This document shows positions 21,621 to 33,674 of a stretch of DNA of 64,000 nucleotides, in pieces. Numbering within the stretch: the stretch's first letter is position 1; every line of letters begins with the position of its first letter. Origin of the DNA: Leptasterias polaris (taxonomy: Eukaryota; Echinodermata; Asteroidea; Forcipulatida; Asteriidae); assembly GCA_037783415.1 (NCBI GenBank), contig JAZGTN010000009.1, forward strand, positions 6,882,001-6,946,000. The letters are read 5' to 3'. The notes under the pieces are model-generated. The model searched no databases, had not been told where the DNA came from, and saw only the letters and a program-made list of their open reading frames with translations. The translations under genes and the position numbers were made by a program.

Positions 21621-22825
21621 GTCGAGCTGCGGTTTATCGGAGAGTTAAAATATTTCAACCAGCATGTAATATAGGCCTATATCATGCGGTATTCATGCAC
21701 ACAAAATGTGTGAAACCTTTTACTGTGATCTGTAACGTTAATCAAATTATACATAAATATGCCACTGCTCATCGGACACCCCTGAATGTATCGCAGTATT
21801 TATACGGCACTATAGCTGTAAATGGAAGACCTATAGAGAGACCCAGTGATTTCATTTTACCGGGAGAGCAGAAGAAATTCAAATGCAGTTGTTTAACTCT
21901 TGCTACTATATATATCAGAGTCTCGTAAATTGAATCTGGATGCATTTGGCGGAGTCTGGCTGCACCTGCCCTCGACACTGTCTTCTAGTCACCCCCATCA
22001 AGGGGGGAGAAGAAGGGAGAAGGAACCGTACCTTCCCGTTTGAATCAATTAAGTCCTACACTCTACCTGACCACGCAGTAACGTTCTCATGATACCGCCG
22101 TCCATGGTTAGATTCACCAAGGAAATTTAATTGTCATTTGATTAGTGACGCTACCCCGGTTTCCTTGTATGAAACCAATTGATAAATCGACGTCGGTCTT
22201 CGTTTGCAGATTTCCTCTTTTTCAAATTTTACCAAACGCCGTCTTTTTTTTTCACCCTTTGATTTTCCTCTGAGTTTTTTAAATTAAAAAAGTGTTGGGA
22301 GAAAGTTAGAATAGCCGCAAGGGTTTGTTGTTGTTCCTCTCGCGAGATTTGTTTGGTTTTGTTAAATATTGCCAACGGGCACTGGTGTGATGGCGAGTGC
22401 ACCAACCTTGAACACAATTTGAAATAGAAGACAAGAACGTTGAATTTATATTCAAATGGTTTCAATTCAAAACTCTAAATTGAATTTGTCATCATTCTGG
22501 CGCGTCTCAGATTTATGTGGATAGTATGAATTGAAGCAGTTGAATAATTTATTCAAAATGTAATTCCCGTAGCCGTCCATTCTCCTGATCAGATTATTTT
22601 ATTTTCTCACTGTCTTATTTCAAGTTTTCTATTTAGTTATTTATTTATGTATTTGTTACCTTTGTTTCATCTTTATCGTAGATTTACCTAACTCGTTTTA
22701 TTTTCAAAGAAATGTTACAAAGGGTTAAGTTCGACTTCTTCTTTTTACGTTGCAATTTCCAAGAAGTCGAATAATCAGTTTAGTCTACTGTATTGATTCC
22801 TTTAGAGTTAAAAACCCCTCCAAAG

Positions 22826-22850
22826 CCCCCCCCCCCCCCCCCCCCCCCCC
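22826..22850 (+). repeat. Poly(C) tract
   Basis: About 25 consecutive C residues; the proline run it would encode is an artefact of the tract. Confidence 0.9.
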
Positions 22851-23046
22851 GCAATCCCATCCGCTTCAATACGCAACTCTTCAATGTGAAGTCAGTGTAG
22901 CGCGCCTTTCATTTCATCTAAACCGCAACATGGGGCTGGTTCGATTTATACTGGCTTCCAACTCAATGTCTCTTCTAATAGCACTACACTCTGGAACGGA
23001 ACTTTACAGAAGGCATTAAAGCGCAGAGACATCATTGGTAATACAC

Positions 23047-23198
23047 CGATCCATTAAGCCACGCCCATTTCTCATTGACCAATCACAACCGCGAAATCTG
23101 ATCACCATTTGAGCCGTTTGGTGATCTTTGCACTAACGGTGATCGGGTTTCGCGGCTGTGATTGGTCAACTCGTAAGGAGGCGGGGCTTAATGGATCG
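23047..23198. mobile_element. MITE with about 60-bp inverted arms
   Basis: Left arm CGATCCATTAAGCCACGCCC, then GACCAATCACAACCGCGAAA; right arm TTTCGCGGCTGTGATTGGTC, then GGGGCTTAATGGATCG. The arms enclose GATCACCATTTGAGC / AACGGTGATCGG. The CCAAT-like ATTGG motifs on both sides are part of the arms. No certain target duplication; superfamily unknown. Confidence 0.75.
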
Positions 23199-23224
23199 AT
23201 CTATTGTTGAAGTCCGGTACCAAC

Positions 23225-23530
23225 AGTTCATTATGACCCAACTTATACATGAAATATCAAACGTGTGAAAGTTTTAGCTCAGTCGGTCATTGGAGTCATG
23301 AGAAAAACAGTGAAGCAAAAAACTTGTTTGTTTTACTCTTTTCGGGTTAAGGCTTTGGACTCGCAAGGACAAAAATAATTGTTTATACGCATTTCTCAAA
23401 AACGATAGCATTCCAAGCAAATGTATTTCAAGGGAAGTTTTCCACCCTGACCATCTTTATACCTTGTAAGTTAAGTGCAAATCTTTGAACATTTATATTT
23501 TAATTTTACCATTTTATATACACACCCTAT
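23225..23530 (+). mobile_element. TTAA-type MITE, family A (copy 2), diverged
   Basis: Shares AACGTGTGAAAGTTTTAGCTCAGTCGGTCATTGG, AGTCATGAGAAAAACAGTG and CTTTATACCTTGTAAGTTA (quoted in pieces) with other family A copies. Both ends are decayed. Confidence 0.65.
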
Positions 23531-23559
23531 AGACCCATCCTTTTTAAGACTAAAGCTAT

Positions 23560-23668
23560 GTCGGAATTAGCGGCTGCAGCTTCGGCTGAGGGTGATACCT
23601 CAAGGCATGATGACGCAGCAATCAAGCCGTAAAAGTAGCCGTAGCCGTAGCTGTCAATTTGGACACCT
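23560..23668. mobile_element. Short foldback, GGCCGTGTCCGAA family (copy 3)
   Basis: TGTCGGAATTAGCGGCTGCAG at the left (first 20 bases match the family) and GTAGCCGTAGCTGTCAATTT with GGACACC at the right, around ATGATGACGCAGCAATCAAG. Outer GGCC ends are lost. Confidence 0.6.
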
Positions 23669-23689
23669 TCTTCCCTGATACCGATTGGC

Positions 23690-26140
23690 AATAACCCCCA
23701 CCTCAATCCTAGCTGTACAAACCGAAATTCTAAAGCTCCTTAATTTCCGCAGATTTTTGGCGGGCACTCTCAAGTCGTCTGATTCAAGCCGGCCGGATCC
23801 GTTATTGTAACGTGACGTCAGAACGAGTGGTTCTAGCTACACTAACACTTAGTATATCCCTTTATTGCAATCCAGTGGTTTCTAACGTAACTCGTCATTG
23901 GTTCAAAACAGGCGTGAAAGGCCAGCATAGCATAGTACGGTGAATTTGATTGGCTTTGAGTGTTTCATAATATGTGTTGTTAGTTCACCTGCACCTTGAG
24001 TGTTCCACATTGGATTAAGTGCTATTTTACGGCGAAGTATCACTGACATTATTTTGGTTATAACTTTTACCACAGATCCTGTGTTAAAAAGAAAGGGGCA
24101 GCAACGGAATGGGTTTTACCAAAGGCCATTGCTCCTTGTTTTAACCCATACTCCATACGTTTGGAGGGGTTGTCATAGCAACACACCAAGGACTTGCTAT
24201 TTTGGGATTCCGTTGAGTGCCAGTGTGGGAGAGTTAACCCAAATTTTGGGGGGGATCTCGAAAGAGCCGGCGACTGTTTTATAAACCTGAAATTGTATAC
24301 ACTGTCATTACGTTGAGTACTTACTTCGACTGTGTGGATTCACAGCTGACATATTTACTTCACATTTGCCATAACCCAGTTTGCCTTTTCTGATAATCAT
24401 AGATTTAGGAAGAGACTATAGTACATGATCTGACGACTGTTTAATGTACACACCATTATTTGGAAACAAAAGAATGCCACTCAATTGATTGGAAAATCTC
24501 ACTCGCAGCAGCTTCAGTAACATACACTTGAAATTAAATTCACCAGATGTGACATAGATATCGAACCGATAACTCACTTCAAAGATACGGCGGCTGTTCC
24601 ATGCGTGATTAGAAGGTCTTTTTAATTTAATTGGTAATCCATCGTAAATGACGCATTAGCGTAATTTAAGATGAGTTATTCACGTTAAAAATAGTCCCGT
24701 ACGAAGAGCTGATTTTCGCCTGTGATTTTGTTTTTTATTATTTTGTAAACCGACTTTATTGATTGACTGATTAATTGGTTTATTTATTTATACATGTACT
24801 TATTTATTTAATTTAAATGCATGCTTTTGTAATCTTCTTGTTATAAATATTTCAAAGTTCTGTAATGGCAACGCATTGTAATAGCCTTTTTCGTACATCA
24901 CCCGTTTTAGACTACACTAATTTATGCACGCATTCTTACTACAAGATGCTTCATTCCACATAAGTAGGTCATATCATATCATCTGACGTGTCTATTTTTA
25001 ATTGATGATTTTATCGAACAAAATTTCTCTTGATACTTCTCCGGACTTACGAGTGTTTATACTCTTATTTCCAGCCCAAAATGATTGTATTTTCCTTTTC
25101 AGTTTGCAATACATCCTGCTTCTTTGATTCCCAATCATCAAGTCAGAATGCTCGATCACTTACATACAATCTAGCATGTTGAGGGAACTTGATTTGTCTT
25201 TATTTCTTCGGGCCCTGTGAGGGTGACTTGAAGTGTTTTTCTTTGCACCTTTCGTTTCAAATACCCACCCTCAAATTCACAAAAATTCCCGTGCAGTTTA
25301 TAAAACTTAATAGAGAGATTTTAGGCCTACTGGTCCATTTGTTTAACCTGTCATCCAAATCTTGCCAGGACCGAAACAACAACTTCGTCATTATACTGTC
25401 GTATCATATTCTTCATGATTCAAAACCTGTCAATAAATTATTTGCCTTTTGTTTAATTTTACTCGAATAATTATATTCATATTTTGACGTTGTCATATCT
25501 ATATATTAGAATTGAATAAGCCATTTGCGAGTTTAATAACGTCTGGTACAACGACAGTGCTTAGTCACAAGTTACCGCTTAAATTTGAATTCCTCGAAAT
25601 ATAGAGGCAGTTGCTATTACGAATGGTTCGGTGCAAGCCTTTTGTATAGCAACCTCCAGATGGGTAAACCATGGTACCATTGTACAATACACATTATTCC
25701 GAATCGTGTATAAATGGGTGTTCACCGTCTCTTTTATTTAACTACAAAAATTAGTTAGTGGCCTGACGTTTTGACCCTAGCAGAGTCTTTATCGAAGAGA
25801 ATATATTTAACTACGTAAGCTTGCCCCAAATCATGTGACATAGCAAGTTAGCATCTGTCTTTAATTAGTCTGAGGAATTCCGATCTAAGTGATAACTTGT
25901 GATTAAGCAAGTCGTTGTACCAGACATTATTCAAATCTAACTCGCAAACGGCTGATTTGATGACAGTACGGCACACACACTAAGACGCTACCTGACTATT
26001 TTTGAGTTGTGGTTGTTAAGAAGACACATGTGTTAAAATGTTTCCTAAATGACATGTATCAACATTGAAGATTGTCATCACAAGCCAGCATGATTACATT
26101 CACATACTGAACATAATTGGGGTTCAGCAAGCAAAGTTTT
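23690..26140. other. Stretch without a supported gene
   Basis: Frames at 24000-24284 and 25189-25470 have no recognisable domain and lie in AT-rich DNA. One hammerhead-like motif (25764-25795, minus strand) is listed separately. Otherwise nothing is seen. Confidence 0.45.
25764..25795 (-). ncRNA. Degraded hammerhead-like motif
   Basis: Minus strand: CGATAAAGACTCTGCTAGGG followed by TCAAAACGTCAGG. GACTCT and AGGGTC can pair around GCT; the first core segment is changed to CGATAAA and the second to CAAAAC. Confidence 0.15.
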
Positions 26141-26149
26141 GGCTCCAAT

Positions 26150-26586
26150 TGGTTGAGGGGGCAAAGTCAAGACGCACACAAGGTTTTTTGTCTCTCTTTT
26201 TTCTTCTTCTTGACTCCGATCCAGTGACCGATTGAGCTTAAACTTTCACAGGTTTGTTATTTCATGTATAATGTTGGGTCACATCAAGTGTGGATACTGG
26301 GCCCAATTTCATGGCTCTCCTTACCGTAAGCAAAGAATCGGCGCTTACGGAAGCAGGGAATTCCGCGCTTACGTCAAGCGTATTTCACGGGTTAGCATGA
26401 AATTTCTGCTTGTGCGCGTGCGTAGTCCACGTTACTAGGCATTCTACGCTTACACAGCTAGCTCAGAAATTCGGCGCTTGCTCGGTAAGCGGAGAATGGT
26501 TATCGCAAGCGCAGAATTCGGCGGTAAGCAGAACCATGAAATTGGGCCCTGTGTCTTTAACAATTACCAATGTGACACATGTGCTT
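26150..26586 (-). mobile_element. TTAA-type MITE, family A (copy 3), split by a TIR element
   Basis: Reverse-oriented copy: CCAGTGACCGATTGAGCTTA, AACTTTCACAGGTTTGTTAT, GTTGGGTCACATCAAGTGTG, then an interruption (26300-26548), then TGTCTTTAACAATTACCAAT and a terminal TTAA (26583-26586). The order matches the copy at 3756-4016. Confidence 0.75.
26300..26548. mobile_element. 249-bp TIR element GGCCCAATTTCATGG (TSD CTG)
   Basis: Termini GGCCCAATTTCATGG and CCATGAAATTGGGCC are perfect complements and the interior is rich in GCGCTTACGG / GTAAGCGCAGAATTC inverted blocks. CTG flanks it at 26297-26299 and 26549-26551. It sits in a family A MITE; the intact sequence at 3972 reads GGATACTGGTCTTTAAC, as expected within one base after excision. 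The CTG duplication fits the CWG/TWA preference of PIF/Harbinger elements (family knowledge); no transposase here. Related copies: 50950-51075, 36050-36170, 42798-43050. Confidence 0.85.
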
Positions 26587-26645
26587 TAAGCACAACTGAA
26601 AGGTCCTTGGTGGAGAGGGTGGAGCTAAGATAGCCAGCCAATCGT

Positions 26646-26665
26646 ACCCCCCCCCCCCCCCCCCC
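26646..26665 (+). repeat. Poly(C) tract
   Basis: About 19 C residues followed by GGG. Confidence 0.85.
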
Positions 26666-26669
26666 GGGT

Positions 26670-28020
26670 CATCTCTCTCTTCAGTAGTCTCTTAACACTA
26701 ACAGGTACTCTTCATTATCTTAGGTCAAACTGAAAACCAAATGTCACCCTTATATGTAAAACGTAACCTAGTCAAGTCTTTCAAACGGATTTGGCTTGTT
26801 ATACCCTCTTTATGTGATGAATGAAAGTTAACCCTCTTACTAATCCTCCCGTTACAACAACTATAGGAGCGAAATAGTTTTGCATAGTCCTTTTTCAGAA
26901 GGACAAGTTGTGGTGCACACTATTCTACTCAAGGACCCATGATGGGAATAAACGTTAACTATGTTCAACCATGTGCACTATTAAACCAACTGGTGAAAAT
27001 CACATAAAAATCCGTAATAAAACCAATATTTACATCTATTGGATGAAGTTGTAATTTTTTGTAAACTAAGTGAACCACTATAGGGGTTAAGACATGCAGT
27101 GGATATTGAACCCCACCGGTCTTGGACCCGCCTCTTCCACCATACTATATCATGCATGGGAATGTACACTCTGATTACCCAACCGGTCATCAGTCTAGTT
27201 GTTTACGTGCCTAACGCATCCCGGACATCATTCAGTGAATGTATCGACCGCTATCGATCCCTACGGATTGTAGATCCCTTAGTTTAATTCATACGTACAT
27301 ATATTATAGATTTCTCTCTCTCTACCGTAGTCTGGCGATGCTAGGCTAATTCGGTTAGCCCAAGCGACGGGACCGTGGCGCATACTAGCTCTATCCACGT
27401 CTCGGGTTACGTCCAATGCAAACACAGGGACACTGATAAAATATTGGCGCAGGAAGAGCGAGTAGCCTTTCCACGATCAGATACTAATATACGAGGGACC
27501 GGGACAATCTAGGCTCCGTTTGAGCAGAGACAAATATGCCACGACTCAAGTAAACTGTCCTCTCCGTGGACCTAACTTCAAACTCTTCAACTTCGAGAAA
27601 AGAAAAAAATATACCAACGTAGTTAAACTTTGGATGATAGCGCGTTCTGGGACTGGAATTTCTTTGTAGCGACGGGAACTATCCCCTTGGTAAGTGTAAC
27701 CTACGAAGGTTATGTGAATAAATGCACTTATAGGTTCGGTGGTTTCAGATAGCTTGCTGCTCATCATCGGTAGAAAGATGTGAGATATAGTCTCCCAATA
27801 CAGTAGTTTTTTCAATCTAAAATTAAATGATGTATTTTGTGTTAGTTGATTTGTCATCGAGATTGGGTTTGGTCTTAGGATATTTTACAATAAACAATTT
27901 GAAACTGGTTCCCGGTTTGACCGCCATTAACACTCACCACTCTGTACACTATTGATTGTTAGGCTCAAAAATTAAAACTGAGAATTTCGTTAATTATTCA
28001 ACTGCATGAGCTATGTTAGA
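26670..28020. other. Stretch without a supported gene
   Basis: A 103-codon minus-strand frame (27546-27857) has ordinary residue composition but no recognisable domain and no splice context that I can defend. A short CT run lies near 27312-27322. Nothing else seen. Confidence 0.4.
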
Positions 28021-28027
28021 CACAACT

Positions 28028-28080
28028 ACTTCATCAGATGCAATGAACGGCCTTGTCCCTTTCATTGCATCTGATGAAGT
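28028..28080. repeat. Perfect 20-bp inverted repeat, 13-bp loop
   Basis: ACTTCATCAGATGCAATGAA at 28028-28047 is the exact complement of 28061-28080. The loop is CGGCCTTGTCCCT. A 20-bp perfect stem is unlikely by chance in a window of this size, so this is the core of a small palindromic element or a stable hairpin. Confidence 0.85.
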
Positions 28081-28234
28081 ACAGTAATTATGATTTTATT
28101 TTATTTTATTATTTGTTTTGTAAGTAGTTGGTCTTAAAAGTAGGGTCATGGCTAACTTGCTTATGCAGATGGTGATGGTAGTAAGCATTCTGAGAAAATA
28201 TTTCTTCTGAAGTGCTCCCTTTGATTAGAAATCA

Positions 28235-28560
28235 TGAAAAGTATGTCATAACAATTTGAATCTCCAAAGATTACCTCCATGCGACTTTTGGAGATTCACA
28301 TTTCCCTGGTGTCCGTTTGTGAATGCTGAGGCCAGAGATGCGGTTGGTACCCGTTGTCACCTCGCTAAACGTGGTTGGGTTCGACGTTCTTTATAAAAGC
28401 ACAGTGACAGTCATTAGCTTTCTTCCTCAACGTGTAAATACGTTATTCAGCTGAAACTTTCACATGTGACTGTTTTGTATCATTAGTGATAATTTGGTCT
28501 ATAAATCAGCATTGACAAAAACAATCTATGACCCAACCTTACAGTGCTACCACTACCTTC
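28235..28560 (+). repeat. Interspersed repeat, family H (copy 1)
   Basis: Shares GGTGTCCGTTT, GGCCAGAGATG, TGTCACCTCG, TAAACGTGG and ATTCAGCTGAAA in order with 40350-40625. No coding frame. Relation to the TTAA families is possible but not shown. Confidence 0.6.
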
Positions 28561-29406
28561 CTTGTTTTAGATCTTCAACGAATTCGAAGAATTTAATTCG
28601 AAGCAAACGAGTTGAGACCAAACATTTTAAGTTTACACTCCGACAGCATTCATACCAGAACGAATAGGTCAGAGACGATAAAATGAATGTTCAGTTTTTG
28701 GTGTGGGAGGGAAAAAGGAAAGAAAGGGAACATCATCCAGTGAGTAAGGGACTGAAGAATCCCTTGCAATATGCCAGACTGCTGTCTGTGACGGGGTCCA
28801 TACAAGTAAAATTCAGGGCTGAAAACCACTTAGCCAACCCACTGTATGCCCGTAATATTCAAGTGTCACAGTTTTTCACCGGACGGGTGCACCTCTGAAA
28901 TTTAGTTACGCTATTCGGGATGGCTTGTTGACTGTACCAATTCATGCTTTGTACTGGTCAGTGAATTAAAACTGGAAAAGACGAATTTGATGTATACATT
29001 GTTTTTCCTGATAGTCATGAAAAAACACACTTCAAAATCGTTCAATGAGGATTTCTTTTTTAAACTGTACCGTAACAGTAGCTGTATTTCCCAATCTCTT
29101 AAGCGCTTTTGCATTCCATTTTAAGACCATAGGTCTATGGGGGAAATACGGGTCCTAGTTACAAAACGTAGCTCGAGAAAATGGTGCGCACAATGTGAAA
29201 ATTATCTCACAAAGTGATTGTCACATTTCTTGTTATTTTCTCAAGAGACATCGAGTGAGTTTTTTTAGAGACGCAAACTTCACGAACCTGGATATTTCAT
29301 TGCCATCAGCTTTAGGGGAAAAAGTATTTGAGATGGGGAAAACATCCGAGTGTTTTGAAAAATGATCATGACAGTCGCCTACAAAGAAATAATCAGCATT
29401 ATTAAA

Positions 29407-29448
29407 CGTCTTGGGATAGGAACGTCTTGGGATAGGAACGTCTTGGGT
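29407..29448 (+). repeat. 16-bp unit repeated 2.6 times
   Basis: CGTCTTGGGATAGGAA occurs twice in perfect tandem, followed by CGTCTTGGGT. A short, recent minisatellite. Confidence 0.9.
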
Positions 29449-31157
29449 GAGCTAAGTATTGTATAGACATGGAACCTGCAACTGGATTTGTCACTCAATC
29501 TTAACATCATGCGAGCCACTCGATCATACAGCGTGAAGTTGAAGTATACACCTATCAATTTATTCGCCAACGTGTGGAAACATTGTTAAAGTCCAAAGCT
29601 CGTTTGAGAGAGTGTAAATTTGAATCCAGTGACCAATCTTGCTCTTCCTTTTCATCAGATATTTATTGTTGATTATCGAGTGTTTTTATGTAATGTCGTC
29701 GCGTTGTTTTAGTTTTGCAATTGTGTCCTCTGATATGTCCAACAAGTTTAGTTTAGTTTCATAATTAGTAGCCATCCTTACTCATGGTTATTCATAATCT
29801 AGCTTTGATTTGTTTTTATTGTTGTGGGATATTAGAGCTAATTATTCCCTTGTGAAGGAAGGCTTGAACAGTTTCATCAACATTTATTCTGACGTTCCGG
29901 AAAACTCACTTGTTCAGTCTTAGCTTTAAGTACCGTCATTAGCAGAGTTCCTTTTCTATGCGCCAGGAGTGTCTTTCTGACAGATATGGCACACTAAAAA
30001 TGTCCATTATTATTATTATTATTATTACAAGAGAAAAATAATATGCGATCTTAAATAATTTATGAAAAGAAATGAAGAAAAACAATTGTAGATGTTGTTT
30101 TTTCCCGTCTCTCTCTGACTCAAAAAAGAGAAGACACACACAAAAAACACACAAAAACCACACACACATTCGATTAAGCATACACCATTATTTAATTGAT
30201 CGACTTGTCTTCATTGTTGCCCGCTCATCATTACATTTATGTCAAAGATAAAGGCAGAGGGCGCTTCGCCAAATTATTCCCGCAGACAACAGTCAGATGT
30301 TTTTTTATTTACGAGAGTTTCAATGTGTAGACCTACCGTGATTTCCCATTCATCGCGTAGATATCCAACTGCTATCTACTGCTGCAGTGCATCAGCGTTG
30401 ATGAACTACCCCTTACGTAAAACATGCATACAAGCGGCGTGCAGCGATCAGTGTGTTTTCAAGCTACGATTCTTAGGCAGGAGCTCACTAGGAAAATGCT
30501 ATGTGTCCGATCAAGCGGCATGATTGTGTTTGGTTTGTAAGCGGTCCGGAAAACGTGAGTATAATTGTTAATAGATATACACACCGCCAGTTATGGGTGC
30601 ATTGATGTATGATGTAGTGAACATGACTTGATGGTACATAGTGCATAGCACTGTGACGAGTTCTCTTTGCAAACCACATTTCTGTAGTTTGGGGGCAAAG
30701 ATATTACCATTATTGCACCTCCGTCTGAAAACACAGTAGACTTGGTGTTTTGAAAGTTGATCATGCTAAGTTACGGATAGAGAGAACCACTTCACTGATG
30801 ACTCGAAAAGTTATTACTAAATAAAATCTGATATCTGTATTTCGGTAATGATTGCAATGTCTACACCTCTGATTCTTGAGTTTAAATACAGTTACAGATA
30901 CCCAGTAATTCCATTAGAAAGACAAATTGTATTTTTACAAATCAAATTCGTAAACGAAACCTTAAGATAGGTTTACAATTTTCCCATGTGTAAAGGTCGT
31001 CTTGCATAGCTTCGGTTCAAAGATTATAAACACGACAGGCTGTAGTTCAAATTTGTAAATGTTATAATTTGTGTGTGGTTTAAATTATGTGATAGTCATA
31101 AGCGACCAAATGGAGCTCAGGTTGTAACTGAACAAATATTTTTCCTAGCGAAAATCA

Positions 31158-31285
31158 GCACACTGCAAAAACTCCGGTGTTAAAAAGATGTTCTTGATAT
31201 CTATAATATGTGACACTGACACAATGTTAATTTCACTAACGATAGAGCAATGGGGATAATTAACACCGTGTCTGTGTTGTAATGA
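31158..31285 (+). repeat. Interspersed repeat, family G (copy 1)
   Basis: CACACTGCAAAAACTCCGGTG at the left (first 20 bases typical) with GATATCTATAAT, GTGACACTGACACAATGTTA and ACACCGTGTCTGTGTTGTAA. The same blocks recur at 52040-52140. Confidence 0.6.
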
Positions 31286-31420
31286 AAAATGTGGGTACCG
31301 GAAGAATCAGTTCGTATGATTTGAAGCTTTGCATGGTGGAGGTGTAACTAAGAGAGGTTTGCGGCAACACCATTTTAAAATTTCTTTTGAGTAGTGGTTT
31401 TGAAAAGAACCTGTGGTTAA

Positions 31421-31461
31421 CGACTCAACGTTTCGATCAGTATGCTCTGATCGTCTTCAGG
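31421..31461 (-). ncRNA. Hammerhead-like core motif (best-formed stem)
   Basis: On the minus strand: CTGAAGA, stem CGATCAG, loop AGCATA, stem CTGATCG, then AAACGTTGAGTC. The two conserved catalytic segments of the hammerhead ribozyme are CUGANGA and GAAA, with a cleavable UH (often GUC) after stem III. Here the first is exact and the second overlaps the stem end (GAAAC if the outer C-G pair is opened). Stem I is not clear. Hammerheads are known in Penelope-like retroelements and retrozymes, which this repeat could derive from. Activity unknown. Confidence 0.3.
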
Positions 31462-33352
31462 AGAATCAGTTTAACACCTTCGTTTTTGCATTGCAGGGAG
31501 CCAATCAAAAACCTGTATAAAACCAACGACCTTTTAACTGGTAACCCTTCTCTCAAATAAAAAATATTTGGTTCTGTTTAACAAAATAATAATAATAATA
31601 TTAAAAGCAAATTTTCCTTTACTTTATTTGAAATTAAAGTAAATAGTTTTACAGAAATAACCCAATTCTAAAGCACAGTGCGCGTGCCAAACGACAATTC
31701 CTTCCTGCCCAACATCCTTGCTCGGTTTCTAAATAATGACGCGACCTACTTTTTGTATGAATATCTCTGTTCATTTTTTTACCGACAAAAGGCATTCCGG
31801 TACGATCCTTAGCTTATCATAGACCTTGCATGCCATTTTTTCTCTTTCTATGTTTATAGGTACCCTGAGTGCGTGTACAATCAATATCTTATAGTTTTAA
31901 TATAGAGTGAATCGAATGAAATATCACATCTTACGCAAATTATTACATAATGAAAAGATAATTTTATTCCAAATAGCTCAAGTATCCCCTCATTCTATGA
32001 AACATTGCATTGGGGAAGGAGTGTTACAAGAAAATTGACAATTTTTTTTTTTTTTTTACATATAATTATATTTTAAATGTTTATGTTTTAAATTTTCGGA
32101 CACTAAAAACATCTTGACCAGGAGTAATCCAGGGAGGTACTAAAGTTTAAAAACTGTCATCAAAATGATGTGTCTTCCACAAACCCCTGGTCATAAAAAA
32201 AAACAACTAAATAATATAGCCTACTACAAACATTAATCATTATAAAATAATGACTGCATTATAAAAACTAAAACCTTTCCTTTATTTCCATAATGAAAGG
32301 TACACAACTGAAGGATCAAACTAAATTGTTAAACACAAATCATCAGCAATATTGACATTAAAATTCTTTATTTTGAAACATAACTAAACTGGATGTTAGC
32401 ATCCTCATTCACTTAGTTTGTTTTTGCTGTGACGAATTATTTCAGTCCTTAAGATAAGATAAGAAGCCTTCCATTGTGTAGGAAATAAGAACGTTTCTTA
32501 TGCTTATAAAAATGGAATATGAATTTGTGATATAGAATGTATCTTCTCAGGTTCTTCTTAGATCCAACACTCCTTTCCCCCCGAAGATTTTATTTAATTC
32601 ATTATTACTCGTTATCTACTTACTTATTATTAGAATCAAGAATCTTCAAGTACCTTCTGAATTGCATTCAGTCCACTTACAATATTTATATTTATTTGTC
32701 AAGAGCATGATTATGCAGCATGGGCGAACATACTGCTTATTAGTAACCTTTATATTATGACTCTGTTTTGCACACAAAGTCTGCTGCCTCTAGATTCATT
32801 TTGATATTGAGGAGAAAGTGGTAACCTTGTTAGTCTTATTGAGTAGGCCCTATACGTAAGAGTAGACTCGGTGTTTGTTATCGTTCTCATTGCGAGCCGC
32901 AAGGCAAGACGTGAGCCGAAGGTTGCCCACTTGTTAATTAAGACTCGCTTTAATTATCCATGTTTGTCCTTTCTCCGGCCAGTGTGCCGCGAGATTAACA
33001 CTCATGTTCGCATTCTCTGACTGCTAGTATACTATACGTTAAGTGGGTTGCTGTCTTTAAAAAAGTATTCGTATTTATTTCTTTAATTTATTTATTTCAG
33101 ATAAGCCTCCAAATATGGAGAGGATACAATATAATAAAAGGTACATGTACAAGCAACTAACCACCGAAAATACAATTACGTGACACACAGTAACGGCCGC
33201 AAAGCCCATATAAACAAATAATAAAGACCCGAGTTGCAGGTCAAGAGTGTCAATATCATCACAATTGAGAAATTTGTTACGAAATAAAACTGTTTTGACA
33301 CTATTACAAATACCATGATTGACACGGTCTACATTCTTAAATGTGTACAATA

Positions 33353-33674
33353 TAGGTAATTGTCAAAGACCAGTATCCACACTTGATGTAAAATAGCAAA
33401 CCTGTAAAAGTTTAAGCTAACTCGGTCTTTGGAGTCACGAGAAAACAGTGAAAAAAACATTAGGCCTATTTATTGTCACTGTTTTCAAACATCGGATTTT
33501 ATCACGCGTGATAAAGAATATCTGTTTTACTTATTTCCTAAAAATGAATGCATTTCAAACAAAACTATTTCAAGGGAATTTGTCCACCATGACCATCTTT
33601 ATTTCATGTAAGTTATTTGCAAAAATGTGAACAATAATACTTTCGATCTTACCAATGTTGTACACACCCTTTAA
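33353..33674 (+). mobile_element. TTAA-type MITE, family A (copy 4)
   Basis: GGTAATTGTCAAAGACCAGT, CCACACTTGATG, TTTGGAGTCACGAGAAAACA and TTACCAATGTTGTACACACC match the other copies. The right end is at TTAA 33671-33674; the left terminal TTAA is missing. Two overlapping 60-codon frames inside it are repeat-derived. Confidence 0.75.

Larger units (their letters stand above)
28561..33350. other. Long AT-rich stretch without a supported gene
   Basis: Holds a 16-bp tandem triplication (29407-29448), an ATT microsatellite (about 30007-30028), a family G fragment (31158-31285), a hammerhead-like motif (31421-31461) and a poly(T) run (about 32042-32059). A GC-richer island at about 32880-33020 stands out from its AT-rich surroundings and could be regulatory, but nothing decides that. 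No gene supported. Confidence 0.45.

Noticed and set aside
22750..23019. Proline-run protein
   Set aside because: The run is a poly(C) tract; the rest has no similarity that I recognise.
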